Origin: Clostridia bacterium
GTDB taxonomy: Bacteria; Bacillota; Clostridia; Christensenellales; DTU072
Reading direction: 5' to 3'
Assembly: GCA_028701415.1 (NCBI GenBank)
Contig: JAQVQU010000001.1
Coordinates: 13,040-77,039, forward strand
Length of the DNA: 64,000 nucleotides
A program made the position numbers and the translations under genes. How positions within the stretch are numbered: the first letter of the stretch is position 1; every line of letters starts with the position of its first letter. Of this stretch, positions 42,922-51,675 are shown in pieces. Below the pieces are notes generated by a model that saw only the letters and a program-made list of their open reading frames with translations, was not told where the DNA came from and did no database searches.

Positions 42922-44409
42922 ATGAGGAAATCCGGAGTTTTATTACCTATAACTGCGCAAATGGGTGAGTTTGGCATAGGTGATATGGGGCAAAACTCTC
43001 GCTTTTTTTTAGATTTCATAAAACAAATGGGTTTTTCTGTTTGGCAAGTTCTTCCGGTTACGGCTATTGGCAACGGTAATTCTCCTTACAGTGGCTTTTC
43101 CGCTTTTGCTGGGAACCCTCTACTAATTGATCTATATTCTCTTGACAATCTTTTATCCTTTGAGGAAATAGCAACTGCAAAAATAGACTCTCCCTATAAG
43201 GTTGAATACAATAAAGCTAAGGAAAATAAAACAAGGCTTCTAAGGTTAGCTTTTTCTCGATGTAACGAAGAATACAAGAAAAATATAAACACTTTTGTTG
43301 CAGAGAATTCCTATTGGGTGGTTGATTATGCTCTCTATTCAGCGATTAAAGAGAATACTGGAAAGGAATGGTATGAATGGGAATATTCAATTAAACTAAG
43401 GGACAAAAAAGCAATAGATAATATAAGAAATCAATTTAAAGAGAGTATACAATACTATTATTTTGAACAGTATGTATTTTTCTCACAATGGTTAAGTTTG
43501 AAAAATTACGCAAATTCAATAGGTGTAAAAATATTAGGAGATATGCCAATATATATTTCTTATGATTCTGTTGATCTTTGGATAAATAATATAGATTTTT
43601 TGTTAGATGAAAATCTCAAACCTACATTTAAAGCGGGGGTCCCCCCCGATTATTTTTCAAAAGAAGGACAGTTTTGGGGGAATCCTTTATATGATTATAA
43701 AAAAATGAAAAATAATGGCTTTAAATGGTTAAAATCAAGAATTGAGCACAATTTATTCCTTTATGATATTTTAAGGATAGATCATTTTAGAGGACTATAT
43801 GAATATTGGGCTGTTTCCCCTAACGCCACCTCTGCTAAAGAAGGAAAATGGGAGAAAGGGCCCGGTCTAGCTCTTTGGGATAATATTGGGCTAGAATCTA
43901 TTAAAGATAGGATTGTAGCAGAAGATCTTGGAATAATAGATGATCATGTTTGCCAATTTAGAAAAAAATTAGGATTTCCGGGAATGAGAGTGGTACAGTT
44001 TGGCTTTGATGGGGATAAACATAACCTGCACCTTCCACATAATTTTGAAAGCAATACTTATGCTTATACTTCAACCCATGATAATCCCCCAACTTTAGGC
44101 TGGCTTTATAGTCTTTCTGCTGAAGATAGATCTCGTGTTTTGGATTATTTTGGCTTTTATGATAATGACTGGGGCTCAGGTGGTAGACAAGCTCGTAGCA
44201 CTAAGCAAATATCCAGGGTTTTATTCTCTTCTGTAGCGGATAATGTAATTATTCCGATGCAAGACTTGTGTTCATATGGGTCTGACACGAGAATTAATGT
44301 TCCAGGTGAACCTTTTGGAAATTGGGAATTTAGATGTACTCTTTCATCGTATGAGGATATAGATGTCGGATTTTTTATGCATATGAACAACATATACGGA
44401 AGGAGTTAA
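42922..44409 (+). CDS. malQ: 4-alpha-glucanotransferase (amylomaltase)
   Basis: 495 residues, glycoside hydrolase family 77. It moves glucan chains between maltooligosaccharides. Marks: RKSGVLLPITAQMGEFGIGDMG at the N-terminus, GNSPYSGFSAFAGNPLLIDL, LGDMPIYISYDSVDLW, the nucleophile region ILRIDHFRGLYEYW, the acid/base region VAEDLGIIDDHV, and TSTHDNPPTLGW with the third catalytic Asp. Followed after 1 nt by the phosphopantetheinyl transferase. Confidence 0.95.
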   Translation: MRKSGVLLPITAQMGEFGIGDMGQNSRFFLDFIKQMGFSVWQVLPVTAIGNGNSPYSGFSAFAGNPLLIDLYSLDNLLSFEEIATAKIDSPYKVEYNKAKENKTRLLRLAFSRCNEEYKKNINTFVAENSYWVVDYALYSAIKENTGKEWYEWEYSIKLRDKKAIDNIRNQFKESIQYYYFEQYVFFSQWLSLKNYANSIGVKILGDMPIYISYDSVDLWINNIDFLLDENLKPTFKAGVPPDYFSKEGQFWGNPLYDYKKMKNNGFKWLKSRIEHNLFLYDILRIDHFRGLYEYWAVSPNATSAKEGKWEKGPGLALWDNIGLESIKDRIVAEDLGIIDDHVCQFRKKLGFPGMRVVQFGFDGDKHNLHLPHNFESNTYAYTSTHDNPPTLGWLYSLSAEDRSRVLDYFGFYDNDWGSGGRQARSTKQISRVLFSSVADNVIIPMQDLCSYGSDTRINVPGEPFGNWEFRCTLSSYEDIDVGFFMHMNNIYGRS

Positions 44410-44410
44410 A

Positions 44411-44890
44411 ATGGCATTAATTTTATTAAAGATTAATCCTTTTAGCACTGATGAACTGATAGCAGATGCTTTTTCTTTGTATAATAAGCTTTTTAACCCC
44501 GAATATATTTTTAGCTCTTCAGTAAATATTTTTAGAAAAGATGGAAAACCGAGTGTAGAAGGGTTTCAAGGATATATAAGTGTCTCTCATTCAGATAACA
44601 TATATGCCTGTATAATAGACAATAATCCAGTGGGAATTGATGTGGAAAAACACAGAGATCTTGACTTTTCAAAAATTTCTAAAAGATTTTTTGGACAAAT
44701 CATAAACAATAAATTAGATTTTTATGAACATTGGTGTAAAGCTGAGTCTATAGCAAAAAGTAGAAATACACCTCTTATTAACGCTTTGAAAATGGATCTA
44801 GAGAGAGAAGCTAAAGTTATGGATATTTTTGAAAATATGACAATGTGTTATTATAGTTGTTCAACTACTATATTATATTTTCAACAATAA
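44411..44890 (+). CDS. Compact 4'-phosphopantetheinyl transferase
   Basis: 159 residues, short for the Sfp group (about 220). The key residues are present: GIDVEK (Asp77, Glu79) and WCKAESIAKSRN (Lys110, Glu112, Lys116). SVSHSDNIYACIID precedes them. It transfers phosphopantetheine from CoA to a carrier protein; no polyketide or peptide synthase is nearby, so acyl carrier protein is the likeliest target, or a distant cluster. GGAAGGAG precedes the ATG. Co-transcribed with malQ, without obvious functional link. Confidence 0.8.
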   Translation: MALILLKINPFSTDELIADAFSLYNKLFNPEYIFSSSVNIFRKDGKPSVEGFQGYISVSHSDNIYACIIDNNPVGIDVEKHRDLDFSKISKRFFGQIINNKLDFYEHWCKAESIAKSRNTPLINALKMDLEREAKVMDIFENMTMCYYSCSTTILYFQQ

Positions 44891-44912
44891 CAGTCACGAT
44901 ATACTCTTAAAA

Positions 44913-44941
44913 TTGACTTTTTTCCAAGTGATATGTATAAT
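44913..44941 (+). promoter_or_regulatory. Strong promoter of the hydrolase-like lipoprotein
   Basis: TTGACT (44913-44918), 17-bp spacer, TATAAT (44936-44941). It rules out the upstream in-frame TTG at 44941 as a start and supports the ATG at 44974. Confidence 0.8.
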
Positions 44942-44973
44942 TGAGAACATATTTGGTTATTACGTGTGGTGAA

Positions 44974-46746
44974 ATGCGCAAGTTATTATTTATTATTTTA
45001 TTTTTTATTTTTTTATTTTCAACTGCATTTTTTTCTGGATGTAAACCCACTGATGAAGCAGAGACTTTTGATTTAGACATAGATTTGGCCTCTATTCAAA
45101 AACCTGTTGATCTTCCTGAGTATTCTTTGGAGATAGAATGGTTTGATTCTAATGGAGACACGACCTCTTTTGTGAGAAATAAGCCAGTTATGATCCTTTT
45201 TAATGGGTATTCTGAATTTAGTCGAAAAGAAAGTTTAACCCTTCCTGAAGATATTTATGGTCCATCTAGCCCTGTTGTTAGTAGTGGTATCTCAGCAAAT
45301 TTAAAAAGAGATTTAAGTTATTATTGGAGAAAACTAGTCCCTCAGTTTAATGTAGGGGTTTTTCATTATGAAAATTTTGCGGACGATGCTACAAACATAC
45401 TGAATTCAAAAATTTACCAGTCCTCGGCATGTTCGTACAAAACTGATGGAGATGTTATTTCTTCCGTAGAATTTAACTTAACTGAGGCGTTTTTCTCTGC
45501 CTGGAAAAAAGTAATCGATCAAAATTTACTTACAGGTAGTGATGGTATGAGCATATTAGAGGTAAGATTTATCGGAAACTCTGTTGGCGCAAATTTAGCG
45601 ATTTCTTGTGCTGACTACATTTTTGCCGCATATGAGCAAAATCTAATACCTTCATTTTATGTTCCTAATAGACTTACCTTGACAAATCCTTGGTTTTCAA
45701 ATGATGTGGATTCTTTAACTACCGTGGATTTTCGAAAAGATGTAAGTATAAATTCTGCTTTAAAGTATAATGAGCAAAGAATCCGTGAGCTAGCTCAAAA
45801 AGGGGTTGTATTTGAGATAATTGAGGGAGACCCCTACTTTTATAGTAGTTATTCAAATAAATATGATGGATGTACTGAATTGATTTTTGGGGAGAATACT
45901 AAACTTGTTTGGGAAGATGGGGAAGACACAGATTTATATGATTCAATAAAGAGCAATAGTGCGTACTTGACTTTTACGGAAACTTTTAGTACACAGTATT
46001 CAGATTCATACAAAAAATATGACAGAGCGATTTTAGATTGGTATCTATATTCAGCCGGGGGAAGCGATAGTAGCAGTATTACGACCCTTAGAGCAGGGTT
46101 TAAACCCGTTTATGATTCTTGGGGGCATCCTTCGGTAACGCACAATAGTTACACTGAAAGCACTACAAATGGATATTCAATGAAATATGGAATTAGTGCC
46201 TGGACTCCAACCACATATATAAGAGCTGTAAGGGGAGTAGAATACACTATGAAAATTTACAATTCCGCAGGTTCAACTGATAATGTAATGACAAAATTTC
46301 AGTCTGAAGCTAGACAGATGTCAAATATGACTATGGTAAATGGGTTTTTTATATGTGGGTATATATATCAATCGGATATTTCTGGTTCATTTGTTGATCT
46401 TCGTCCTGGCAAGGGACTTTCCAGCTATACTTTTGGTATAGTAGCAACTCCCGACGAAGAGTATTCGACAACCGAACAGATATTTACAGTTAAGACAGAG
46501 GAAGATGGATTCTATAAGTGTATGCTCAATGAAGATCTATATGCCTGCAACATCAGGATTAATTTGGTTGCGCCTTCCCCAACTCATCAATTCTATCCTG
46601 AAGAAGAGATAAAAACTGGAAACGTATGGGAACTTTCGGATGTAAACTCAATAGGAAGAGATGGTATTTCAGCGACTATGTATGGAACTGAAAATAGTAA
46701 TTTTTATATAATGATTAGAAATTGTGGGTTTTTTATACAAGAATAA
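44974..46746 (+). CDS. Lipoprotein with an alpha/beta-hydrolase-like domain
   Basis: 590 residues from the ATG at 44974 behind GTGGTG. Signal peptide with lipobox FSGC at about residue 23. The first domain resembles an alpha/beta hydrolase: strand KPVMILFNGYSEFS, then VRFIGNSVGANLAISCADYI, in which GNSVGA fits the nucleophile elbow G-x-S-x-G/A with Ser as nucleophile. DSWGHPSVTHNSY could supply the histidine. The last 170 residues, from YIRAVRGVEYTMKIY, look like a beta-sandwich. Substrate unknown. Not matched to a named family. Confidence 0.65.
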   Translation: MRKLLFIILFFIFLFSTAFFSGCKPTDEAETFDLDIDLASIQKPVDLPEYSLEIEWFDSNGDTTSFVRNKPVMILFNGYSEFSRKESLTLPEDIYGPSSPVVSSGISANLKRDLSYYWRKLVPQFNVGVFHYENFADDATNILNSKIYQSSACSYKTDGDVISSVEFNLTEAFFSAWKKVIDQNLLTGSDGMSILEVRFIGNSVGANLAISCADYIFAAYEQNLIPSFYVPNRLTLTNPWFSNDVDSLTTVDFRKDVSINSALKYNEQRIRELAQKGVVFEIIEGDPYFYSSYSNKYDGCTELIFGENTKLVWEDGEDTDLYDSIKSNSAYLTFTETFSTQYSDSYKKYDRAILDWYLYSAGGSDSSSITTLRAGFKPVYDSWGHPSVTHNSYTESTTNGYSMKYGISAWTPTTYIRAVRGVEYTMKIYNSAGSTDNVMTKFQSEARQMSNMTMVNGFFICGYIYQSDISGSFVDLRPGKGLSSYTFGIVATPDEEYSTTEQIFTVKTEEDGFYKCMLNEDLYACNIRINLVAPSPTHQFYPEEEIKTGNVWELSDVNSIGRDGISATMYGTENSNFYIMIRNCGFFIQE

Positions 46747-46871
46747 TCATTATTTCTTTTGAATTCAATTATCATTTAATTGATTAATTAGTTGATATAA
46801 TAAATCTTTTGGATTCTATCATTTTTAATAATCAAGACCTATTTACTATATTTTTAGTTTTTTTAGAGATA

Positions 46872-46900
46872 TTGAAACCTCCCATTTTAATTGTTATAAT
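46872..46900 (+). promoter_or_regulatory. Promoter of the structured RNA
   Basis: TTGAAA (46872-46877), 17-bp spacer, TATAAT (46895-46900). No reading frame follows; transcription should start near 46907. The stretch 46747-46871 is AT-rich and shows nothing else. Confidence 0.8.
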
Positions 46901-46906
46901 AATGAT

Positions 46907-47128
46907 GGTCTAGGAAACGTTGGGTTAAGCTGAATTGAAACCCCAATTAATACACAGGGCATACGAAGTCCTTCCTTTCAGTTATGTCAAGCCTCCCGAG
47001 GGTACTCGATGTCAGGGGAAGACAGAGTGTATGGAATAGTTAGCCCACCTGCTTCGTGCGGGTTTGCGTATTGCTTGATTTGACGAGTCTTAGCTAGGAG
47101 CATATTGGAAAATATGCTCCTTCTTTTT
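46907..47128 (+). ncRNA. Free-standing structured RNA, about 220 nt, family not assigned
   Basis: Own promoter, no good reading frame, and a strong terminator (GGAGCATATT 47097-47106, loop GGAA, AATATGCTCC 47111-47120, T run). Pairing by eye gives a closed, multi-helix fold: a 13-bp helix 46918-46930 with 47073-47085 (including G-U pairs); hairpin AATTG/CAATT (46933-46937, 46944-46948); AATAC/GTATT (46949-46953, 47068-47072); CATAC/GTATG (46960-46964, 47029-47033); CTTCC/GGAAG (46971-46975, 47017-47021); hairpin CGAG/CTCG (46997-47000, 47005-47008); hairpin ACCTGC/GCGGGT (47047-47052, 47058-47063). It is not tmRNA, RNase P or SRP RNA by motif. 6S RNA or the raiA-type RNA of Firmicutes are candidates. 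Confidence 0.75.
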
Positions 47129-47222
47129 ATACAGTCCCCTTTTTTATTTGATATAATTCTTACAATAATGTAAACTAACTATGGAAAAAATACAAATTTT
47201 TAATAATTCAAGGAGGATTACA

Positions 47223-47918
47223 ATGGAGTACACAAATGAAGTGGAAAAAATGTTTTGCGTAACAAAAGGATGCAACCACGGACCGTCTCCAATACCTGAA
47301 GAGGGAAAATGGATTCAGGCTAAGGAAATTAAAGATATTAGTGGATTAACTCATGGAGTTGGGTGGTGCGCACCTCAACAAGGAGCTTGTAAATTAACAC
47401 TAAATATAAAAAATGGTGTGATTGAAGAAGCTTTAGTAGAAACCCTCGGATGCACTGGAATGACTCACTCTGCGGCAATGGCTGCCGAAATTCTTACAGG
47501 TAAGACTATCCTTGAAGCTTTGAATACAGATTTAGTTTGTGATGCAATTAATACCGCGATGAGGGAACTATTTTTACAAATAGTTTATGGAAGAAGTCAA
47601 TCAGCTTTTTCTGAAGGAGGTCTTCATATCGGCGCTGGGCTTGAAGATCTAGGCAAAGGACTAAGAAGTCAAGTTGCCACAATGTACTCTACTTCGAAAA
47701 AGGGAGTTAGATATCTTGAGATGGCAGAAGGGTATGTTACAAGACTTGGATTAGATAGTAATAATGAAGTAATTGGATATGAGTTTGTTAAACTAGGGCC
47801 AATGATGGAACAAATCACTGTCAAAGGAATATCGCCAGAAGTAGCATTAAAGAGTTGTACTGGTAAATATGGGCGATTTGATGAAGCAACAACAATTATA
47901 AATCCAAGAGTCCAATAA
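47223..47918 (+). CDS. IscU-like iron-sulfur scaffold-type protein, partner of GGGtGRT
   Basis: 231 residues from the ATG at 47223 with AAGGAGG; an ATG 14 codons upstream has no site. The middle part carries GWCAPQQGACKLTLNI and ETLGCTGMTHSAAMAAEIL, like an IscU/NifU-type domain with conserved cysteines, and a third cysteine lies in SCTGKYGRF near the end. Proteins of this type occur in anaerobes directly in front of GGGtGRT genes, as here. The true function is unproven; iron-sulfur cluster handling is an inference from the fold. Confidence 0.8.
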   Translation: MEYTNEVEKMFCVTKGCNHGPSPIPEEGKWIQAKEIKDISGLTHGVGWCAPQQGACKLTLNIKNGVIEEALVETLGCTGMTHSAAMAAEILTGKTILEALNTDLVCDAINTAMRELFLQIVYGRSQSAFSEGGLHIGAGLEDLGKGLRSQVATMYSTSKKGVRYLEMAEGYVTRLGLDSNNEVIGYEFVKLGPMMEQITVKGISPEVALKSCTGKYGRFDEATTIINPRVQ

Positions 47919-47930
47919 GGGAGGTTTTCT

Positions 47931-48932
47931 ATGAGTATAAATTTTGAAGGATTTGAAAGAAGAATTGCAAAAATATCTGCTTTTTTAGAAGGAGCAGGAA
48001 TTTCTGGGTTTGAGGACGCTAGAAATATATGCTTGCAAAAAGGTATTGATGTAGAAAAAATAGTTAAGGGCATACAACCAATCGCATTTGAAAATGCAGT
48101 TTGGGCATATACTGTTGGCTGTGCTTATGCAATTAAAAAGGGGATAAATAAGGCTTCTGTTGCTGCTGAGGCAATTGGACAAGCCCTCCAGGCTTTTTGC
48201 ATTCCTGGCTCTGTAGCCGATGTAAGGAAAGTCGGACTTGGTCATGGGAATTTAGCTGCTATGCTATTAAGAGAAGAAACACAATGTTTTGCGTTTGTGG
48301 CTGGACATGAAAGTTTTGCTGCCGCAGAAGGCGCTATAGGGATCGCAAAGTCAGCAAATAAGGTCCGTAAAAATCCACTTAGAGTAATCCTCAATGGTCT
48401 TGGTAAAGATGCTGCTTATATAATTAGCCGAATAAACGGGTTTACTTATGTTCATACAAAATATGATCAATGCACAGACGAACTAACAATAGTAAGGGAA
48501 CTCCCTTTTAGTGAAGGTGAAAAATCTAAGGTTAAATGTTATGGGGCTGACGATGTGAACGAAGGTGTAGCAATTATGATAAAAGAAGGTGCTGATGTAG
48601 GAATTACAGGAAATAGTACAAATCCTACAAGATTTCAACATCCAGTTAGTGGAACCTATAAAAAATGGGCTATCGAAAATGGAAAGAAATATTTTTCAGT
48701 TGCAAGTGGTGGGGGTACTGGCAGGACTTTACACCCTGACAATATGGCGGCTGGTCCAGCTTCCTATGGATTGACCGATACAATGGGAAGAATGCATGGA
48801 GACGCTCAGTTTGCGGGATCCAGTTCTGTTCCTGCTCACGTTGAGATGATGGGCTTAATAGGGATGGGAAATAATCCTATGGTTGGAGCCACAGTAGCGG
48901 TCGCGGTTGCTGTCGAAGAGCATTCAAAATAA
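47931..48932 (+). CDS. GGGtGRT family protein
   Basis: 333 residues. The name-giving motif is in VASGGGTGRTLHPDNMAAG; NSTNPTRFQHPVSGTYKKWA and PAHVEMMGLIGMGNNPMVGATVAVAV are also conserved. The family is found in anaerobic bacteria and archaea next to an IscU-like gene. The role is unknown to me. GGGAGG precedes the ATG, 12 nt behind its partner. The protein has no membrane segment. Confidence 0.9.
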   Translation: MSINFEGFERRIAKISAFLEGAGISGFEDARNICLQKGIDVEKIVKGIQPIAFENAVWAYTVGCAYAIKKGINKASVAAEAIGQALQAFCIPGSVADVRKVGLGHGNLAAMLLREETQCFAFVAGHESFAAAEGAIGIAKSANKVRKNPLRVILNGLGKDAAYIISRINGFTYVHTKYDQCTDELTIVRELPFSEGEKSKVKCYGADDVNEGVAIMIKEGADVGITGNSTNPTRFQHPVSGTYKKWAIENGKKYFSVASGGGTGRTLHPDNMAAGPASYGLTDTMGRMHGDAQFAGSSSVPAHVEMMGLIGMGNNPMVGATVAVAVAVEEHSK

Positions 48933-48969
48933 TATCAATAATTTGTGGATTTTTATAATCCACAATAAT

Positions 48970-49045
48970 GCTAATGTAGCACAGTCGGTAGTGCGGTTCA
49001 CTCGTAATGAACAGGTCGCTGGTTCGATTCCAGTCATTAGCTCCA
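48970..49045 (+). tRNA. tRNA-Thr (anticodon CGU)
   Basis: 76 nt including encoded CCA. Acceptor stem GCTAATG/CATTAGC, D arm GCAC...GTGC with GG in the loop, anticodon stem GTTCA/TGAAC around the loop CTCGTAA (anticodon CGT, reading ACG), T arm GCTGG-TTCGATT-CCAGT, discriminator T. It follows the GGGtGRT gene by 37 nt. Confidence 0.95.
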
Positions 49046-49074
49046 AAAACACCCCAGTTTATCGGGGTGTTTTT
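49046..49074 (+). terminator. Terminator behind tRNA-Thr
   Basis: AAAACACCCC (49046-49055) and GGGGTGTTTT (49064-49073) with an 8-nt loop. The A and T flanks allow it to work in both directions, so it may also close the minus-strand ABC operon that ends at 49117. Confidence 0.9.
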
Positions 49075-49116
49075 CTTTAAAGCTAAGATTTAAAAATTTG
49101 AGAAGAAAAAGAATTT

Positions 49117-49806
49117 TTAGCGGAAGATATCAATATTGATTTTTCCATCCTTGATTTCAATATTTCTGTCAGCTTTTTCCGCAATTCTTCTATCGTGGGT
49201 AATAATAATAAAAGTAGTTTTAAATTTTTCATTTACCTCTCTAAGCAAGGTATATATTTTTTCCGTTGTATCTGAGTCAAGATTTCCCGTTGGTTCATCA
49301 GCTAAAATAATGGAGGGGTTATTAATCAATGCCCTTGCAATTGCCGTTCTTTGTTGCTGTCCCCCAGACATTTTTGTAGCTAGGTTATTTTTAACACTAG
49401 ATAAGCCAACTAAATCAATAAGTTCATTAGCTCTTTCAATTACTTCTTTGCTTGGTTTATTATTTTTCATATAGTATGGGATAAGAATATTTTCGTAGGC
49501 AGTAAATTCAGGCAATAAATAATGAAACTGGAATATAAAGCCCATGGTATTGTTTCTCAGGTCAGCTAATTCAGTCTTTTTCATCGAATCGGTTCTAACC
49601 CCATTAATATATAGTTCCCCAGATGTTGGTTTATCCAATGTTCCAATAATATTTAAAAGAGTACTCTTGCCGCTACCAGACTGTCCTATTATAGAGTTAA
49701 AGCTACCCCTGATAATATCTAAATTAATATCGAAAAGAACTTGGGTTTGAAATTCCCCATTACCATAAATTTTATTAATATTTTTTAATTGTAGTATATT
49801 ATCCAT
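49117..49806 (-). CDS. ABC transporter ATP-binding protein, LolD/MacB type
   Basis: 229 residues. Walker A is GQSGSGKSTLLN, the signature MSGGQQQRTAIARAL and Walker B IILADEPTGNLD, followed by the H-loop in IIITHDRR. LolD/MacB-type ATPases work with FtsX-like permeases, and such a permease gene lies directly upstream with an 8-nt overlap. The likely task is export or extraction of a lipopeptide, lipoprotein or drug; the substrate cannot be read from the sequence. Confidence 0.93.
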   Translation of the reverse strand: MDNILQLKNINKIYGNGEFQTQVLFDINLDIIRGSFNSIIGQSGSGKSTLLNIIGTLDKPTSGELYINGVRTDSMKKTELADLRNNTMGFIFQFHYLLPEFTAYENILIPYYMKNNKPSKEVIERANELIDLVGLSSVKNNLATKMSGGQQQRTAIARALINNPSIILADEPTGNLDSDTTEKIYTLLREVNEKFKTTFIIITHDRRIAEKADRNIEIKDGKINIDIFR

Positions 49807-50983
49807 TTCTAATTACCTCGATTGGATCAAGCTTTGATGATTTTGCCGCAGGAATTAATGAAGCTAAAGTAGATGCAATTATAGCTATTAGTGCGGATAA
49901 AACTATAAATCCCGGATTAAGTTGCATAGGAATCAATGGCGTTCCATCTGGGTTAAGAGCAAAAGTAGTAAACAAGACTATTAGAGAGATTCCAAGAAGT
50001 ATTCCTAAAATGGCACCCATTAAACCCAAAAGGAAGCCCTGTGTGAGAAAAATTGTACTTGCCATCGAATCCTTGATACCCATTGCTTTTAATATCCCTA
50101 TTTGTTTTTGTTTTTGTATAACTGAAATTATTAGAACACTTGCTATACTTAAAACTACAGATATAATTACAAAGATCTGAATCATTAAACTAGATATCGT
50201 TTGTCCGTTAAGCCCAGACAATAAACTTTCATTTTGCGTTTGCCAATCTGTTGCTATAAGATTAGTATTATTGCCTAGTATTTCTTCTATCGAGACAGTA
50301 ATATTTGGGGAATTAAAAACATCATCAACTTGAATTTCTATCGATGTAATTTTTCCCGGAGTTTCAAATATTGTTTGGGATGATTGGAGGTCAGTTATGA
50401 TCCAAGTTTCATTTAAAGAGGAAACCTTTAAATCAAAGATACCAGAGACAACAAGAGTCTTCTTTTTATTTAATAAGGGTAGAAAAACCTTTATTTCTTC
50501 TCCTATGGACTTATCATTTAATTCGGAAAATTCCTTTCCAATAATAACTTGATTAGTATTCTGGATAGGCATGTTTCCTTGCACTAATGAGTTTGAAAGT
50601 TTATAAATTCCATTTGCTTCTTCTAAAGATAAACCTCTAATTAGTACATATTCAGAAGTAATAACATCTTCATTATCTTGATTTTTTACCAGTACAGATG
50701 TATTATCCAGGGATGCTGAAACATAAGTTGTTCCCTCTGTTTCTTTAATTTCAGCCAGTAAAGATTCATATTCCGTTATATACTTATCTTCAGAAACAGA
50801 AGAAACAGTTATATGAGAAGAACTTCCTACGGTTTTATCTACTAAACTTGTTTGGAGTCCCTGAATCAATAAGCCTATAAATAACTGAACAGAAACCCCA
50901 ATCGCGATTCCAAATGTAATTAATATAGTTTGACCTTTTGAGGATTTGAGGAATCTTAAGGCAATTTTGAAAGGAAGTAACAT
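49799..50983 (-). CDS. ABC transporter permease, FtsX/LolC type
   Basis: 394 residues. One membrane segment at the N-terminus (about 18-40), an extracellular domain of about 220 residues, then three membrane segments in the C-terminal FtsX-like domain, with QKQKQIGILKAMGIKDSMASTIFLTQGFLLG and PAAKSSKLDPIEVIRNG at the end. This is the four-segment layout of MacB/LolCE permeases. One base separates it from the B12-binding gene upstream. Confidence 0.92.
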   Translation of the reverse strand: MLLPFKIALRFLKSSKGQTILITFGIAIGVSVQLFIGLLIQGLQTSLVDKTVGSSSHITVSSVSEDKYITEYESLLAEIKETEGTTYVSASLDNTSVLVKNQDNEDVITSEYVLIRGLSLEEANGIYKLSNSLVQGNMPIQNTNQVIIGKEFSELNDKSIGEEIKVFLPLLNKKKTLVVSGIFDLKVSSLNETWIITDLQSSQTIFETPGKITSIEIQVDDVFNSPNITVSIEEILGNNTNLIATDWQTQNESLLSGLNGQTISSLMIQIFVIISVVLSIASVLIISVIQKQKQIGILKAMGIKDSMASTIFLTQGFLLGLMGAILGILLGISLIVLFTTFALNPDGTPLIPMQLNPGFIVLSALIAIIASTLASLIPAAKSSKLDPIEVIRNG

Positions 50984-50984
50984 A

Positions 50985-51650
50985 TTAATTTATCTCCTTT
51001 TTTTCAATTTCAAGAGATAAAATGTCCTCATATGTGTGCAGGAGAATGTCCGCCCCAATTGATAATACTGCAGAAGGATTATTATTGAATGCTTGACCTC
51101 CTACAGCAATCATTACTTTTCCTTTTTCTTTTTCTTTTATTGCAGAGATGATTTTTTTTGCAGAAACTAAATTAAAGTAATTTGTAATACTAAGTGCAAA
51201 AATATCGATTTTATTATAATCCAAAGCATTAATAAACTCTTCCTTTGGGGTGCTAGCTCCGACATATATGCTGTTAAATCCAGCTAATGTGAAGAAATCA
51301 GAAATCATTCTAGCTCCAATTTCGTGATATTCTCCATCTGGGCAAATCACAGCAACGGTTTTTCCATTATATGAATTAAAATTATTTTTTAGTTTAATTA
51401 TAAACGGATAAGCATTTTCAAGTATTGTTCTTACAATCGAACTTCTAATATGCTCCTTCCAAATGCAAATATTTTTATCTTTTAAATTACATCCAATATC
51501 ATTAAGTGCCTTTGCTAATACTTTTGTATAAATGCTCACTATATCCTCAGGCGAAGATGCATTATTAAATTGAGAAATAATAAGAGAGACACAAGCTTCT
51601 TTGTCTTCATTATTCAAAAGGTTCGAAAATTTCTCATACAATATATCCAT
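50985..51650 (-). CDS. B12-binding domain regulatory protein without DNA-binding domain
   Basis: 221 residues from the ATG at 51650, which has GGAGG; an ATG four codons upstream would swallow this site. The first 90 residues form the helical cap with WKEHIRSSIVRTIL. The second half is a B12-binding Rossmann fold with GEYHEIGARMISDFFTLAGF (His as cobalt ligand), SITN and GGQAF. The usual D-x-H-x2-G is E-x-H-x2-G here, as I recall from CarH-type light-sensing domains. No MerR helix-turn-helix is present, so it may act as a sensor that binds a partner. First gene of the ABC operon. Confidence 0.82.
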   Translation of the reverse strand: MDILYEKFSNLLNNEDKEACVSLIISQFNNASSPEDIVSIYTKVLAKALNDIGCNLKDKNICIWKEHIRSSIVRTILENAYPFIIKLKNNFNSYNGKTVAVICPDGEYHEIGARMISDFFTLAGFNSIYVGASTPKEEFINALDYNKIDIFALSITNYFNLVSAKKIISAIKEKEKGKVMIAVGGQAFNNNPSAVLSIGADILLHTYEDILSLEIEKKEIN

Positions 51651-51675
51651 ATTTACCTCCATATGCTTACCAACA

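Noticed and set aside
44941..44973. TTG at 44941 as start of the hydrolase-like lipoprotein
   Set aside because: It overlaps the last base of the -10 box and adds residues before an otherwise normal signal peptide.
46907..47128. Assignment of the structured RNA to 6S RNA, tmRNA, RNase P or SRP RNA
   Set aside because: tmRNA, RNase P and SRP signature motifs are absent; the branched fold argues against 6S, though 6S cannot be excluded without a covariance model, so no name was given.
47669..48073. Minus-strand frame across the IscU-like/GGGtGRT boundary
   Set aside because: Both plus-strand genes are well supported; the opposite frame has no family features.
48970..49045. tRNA-Thr as a proven attachment site for the accessory region
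   Set aside because: No direct repeat of the tRNA 3' end was found between 49.1 and 64 kb; only the position is suggestive.
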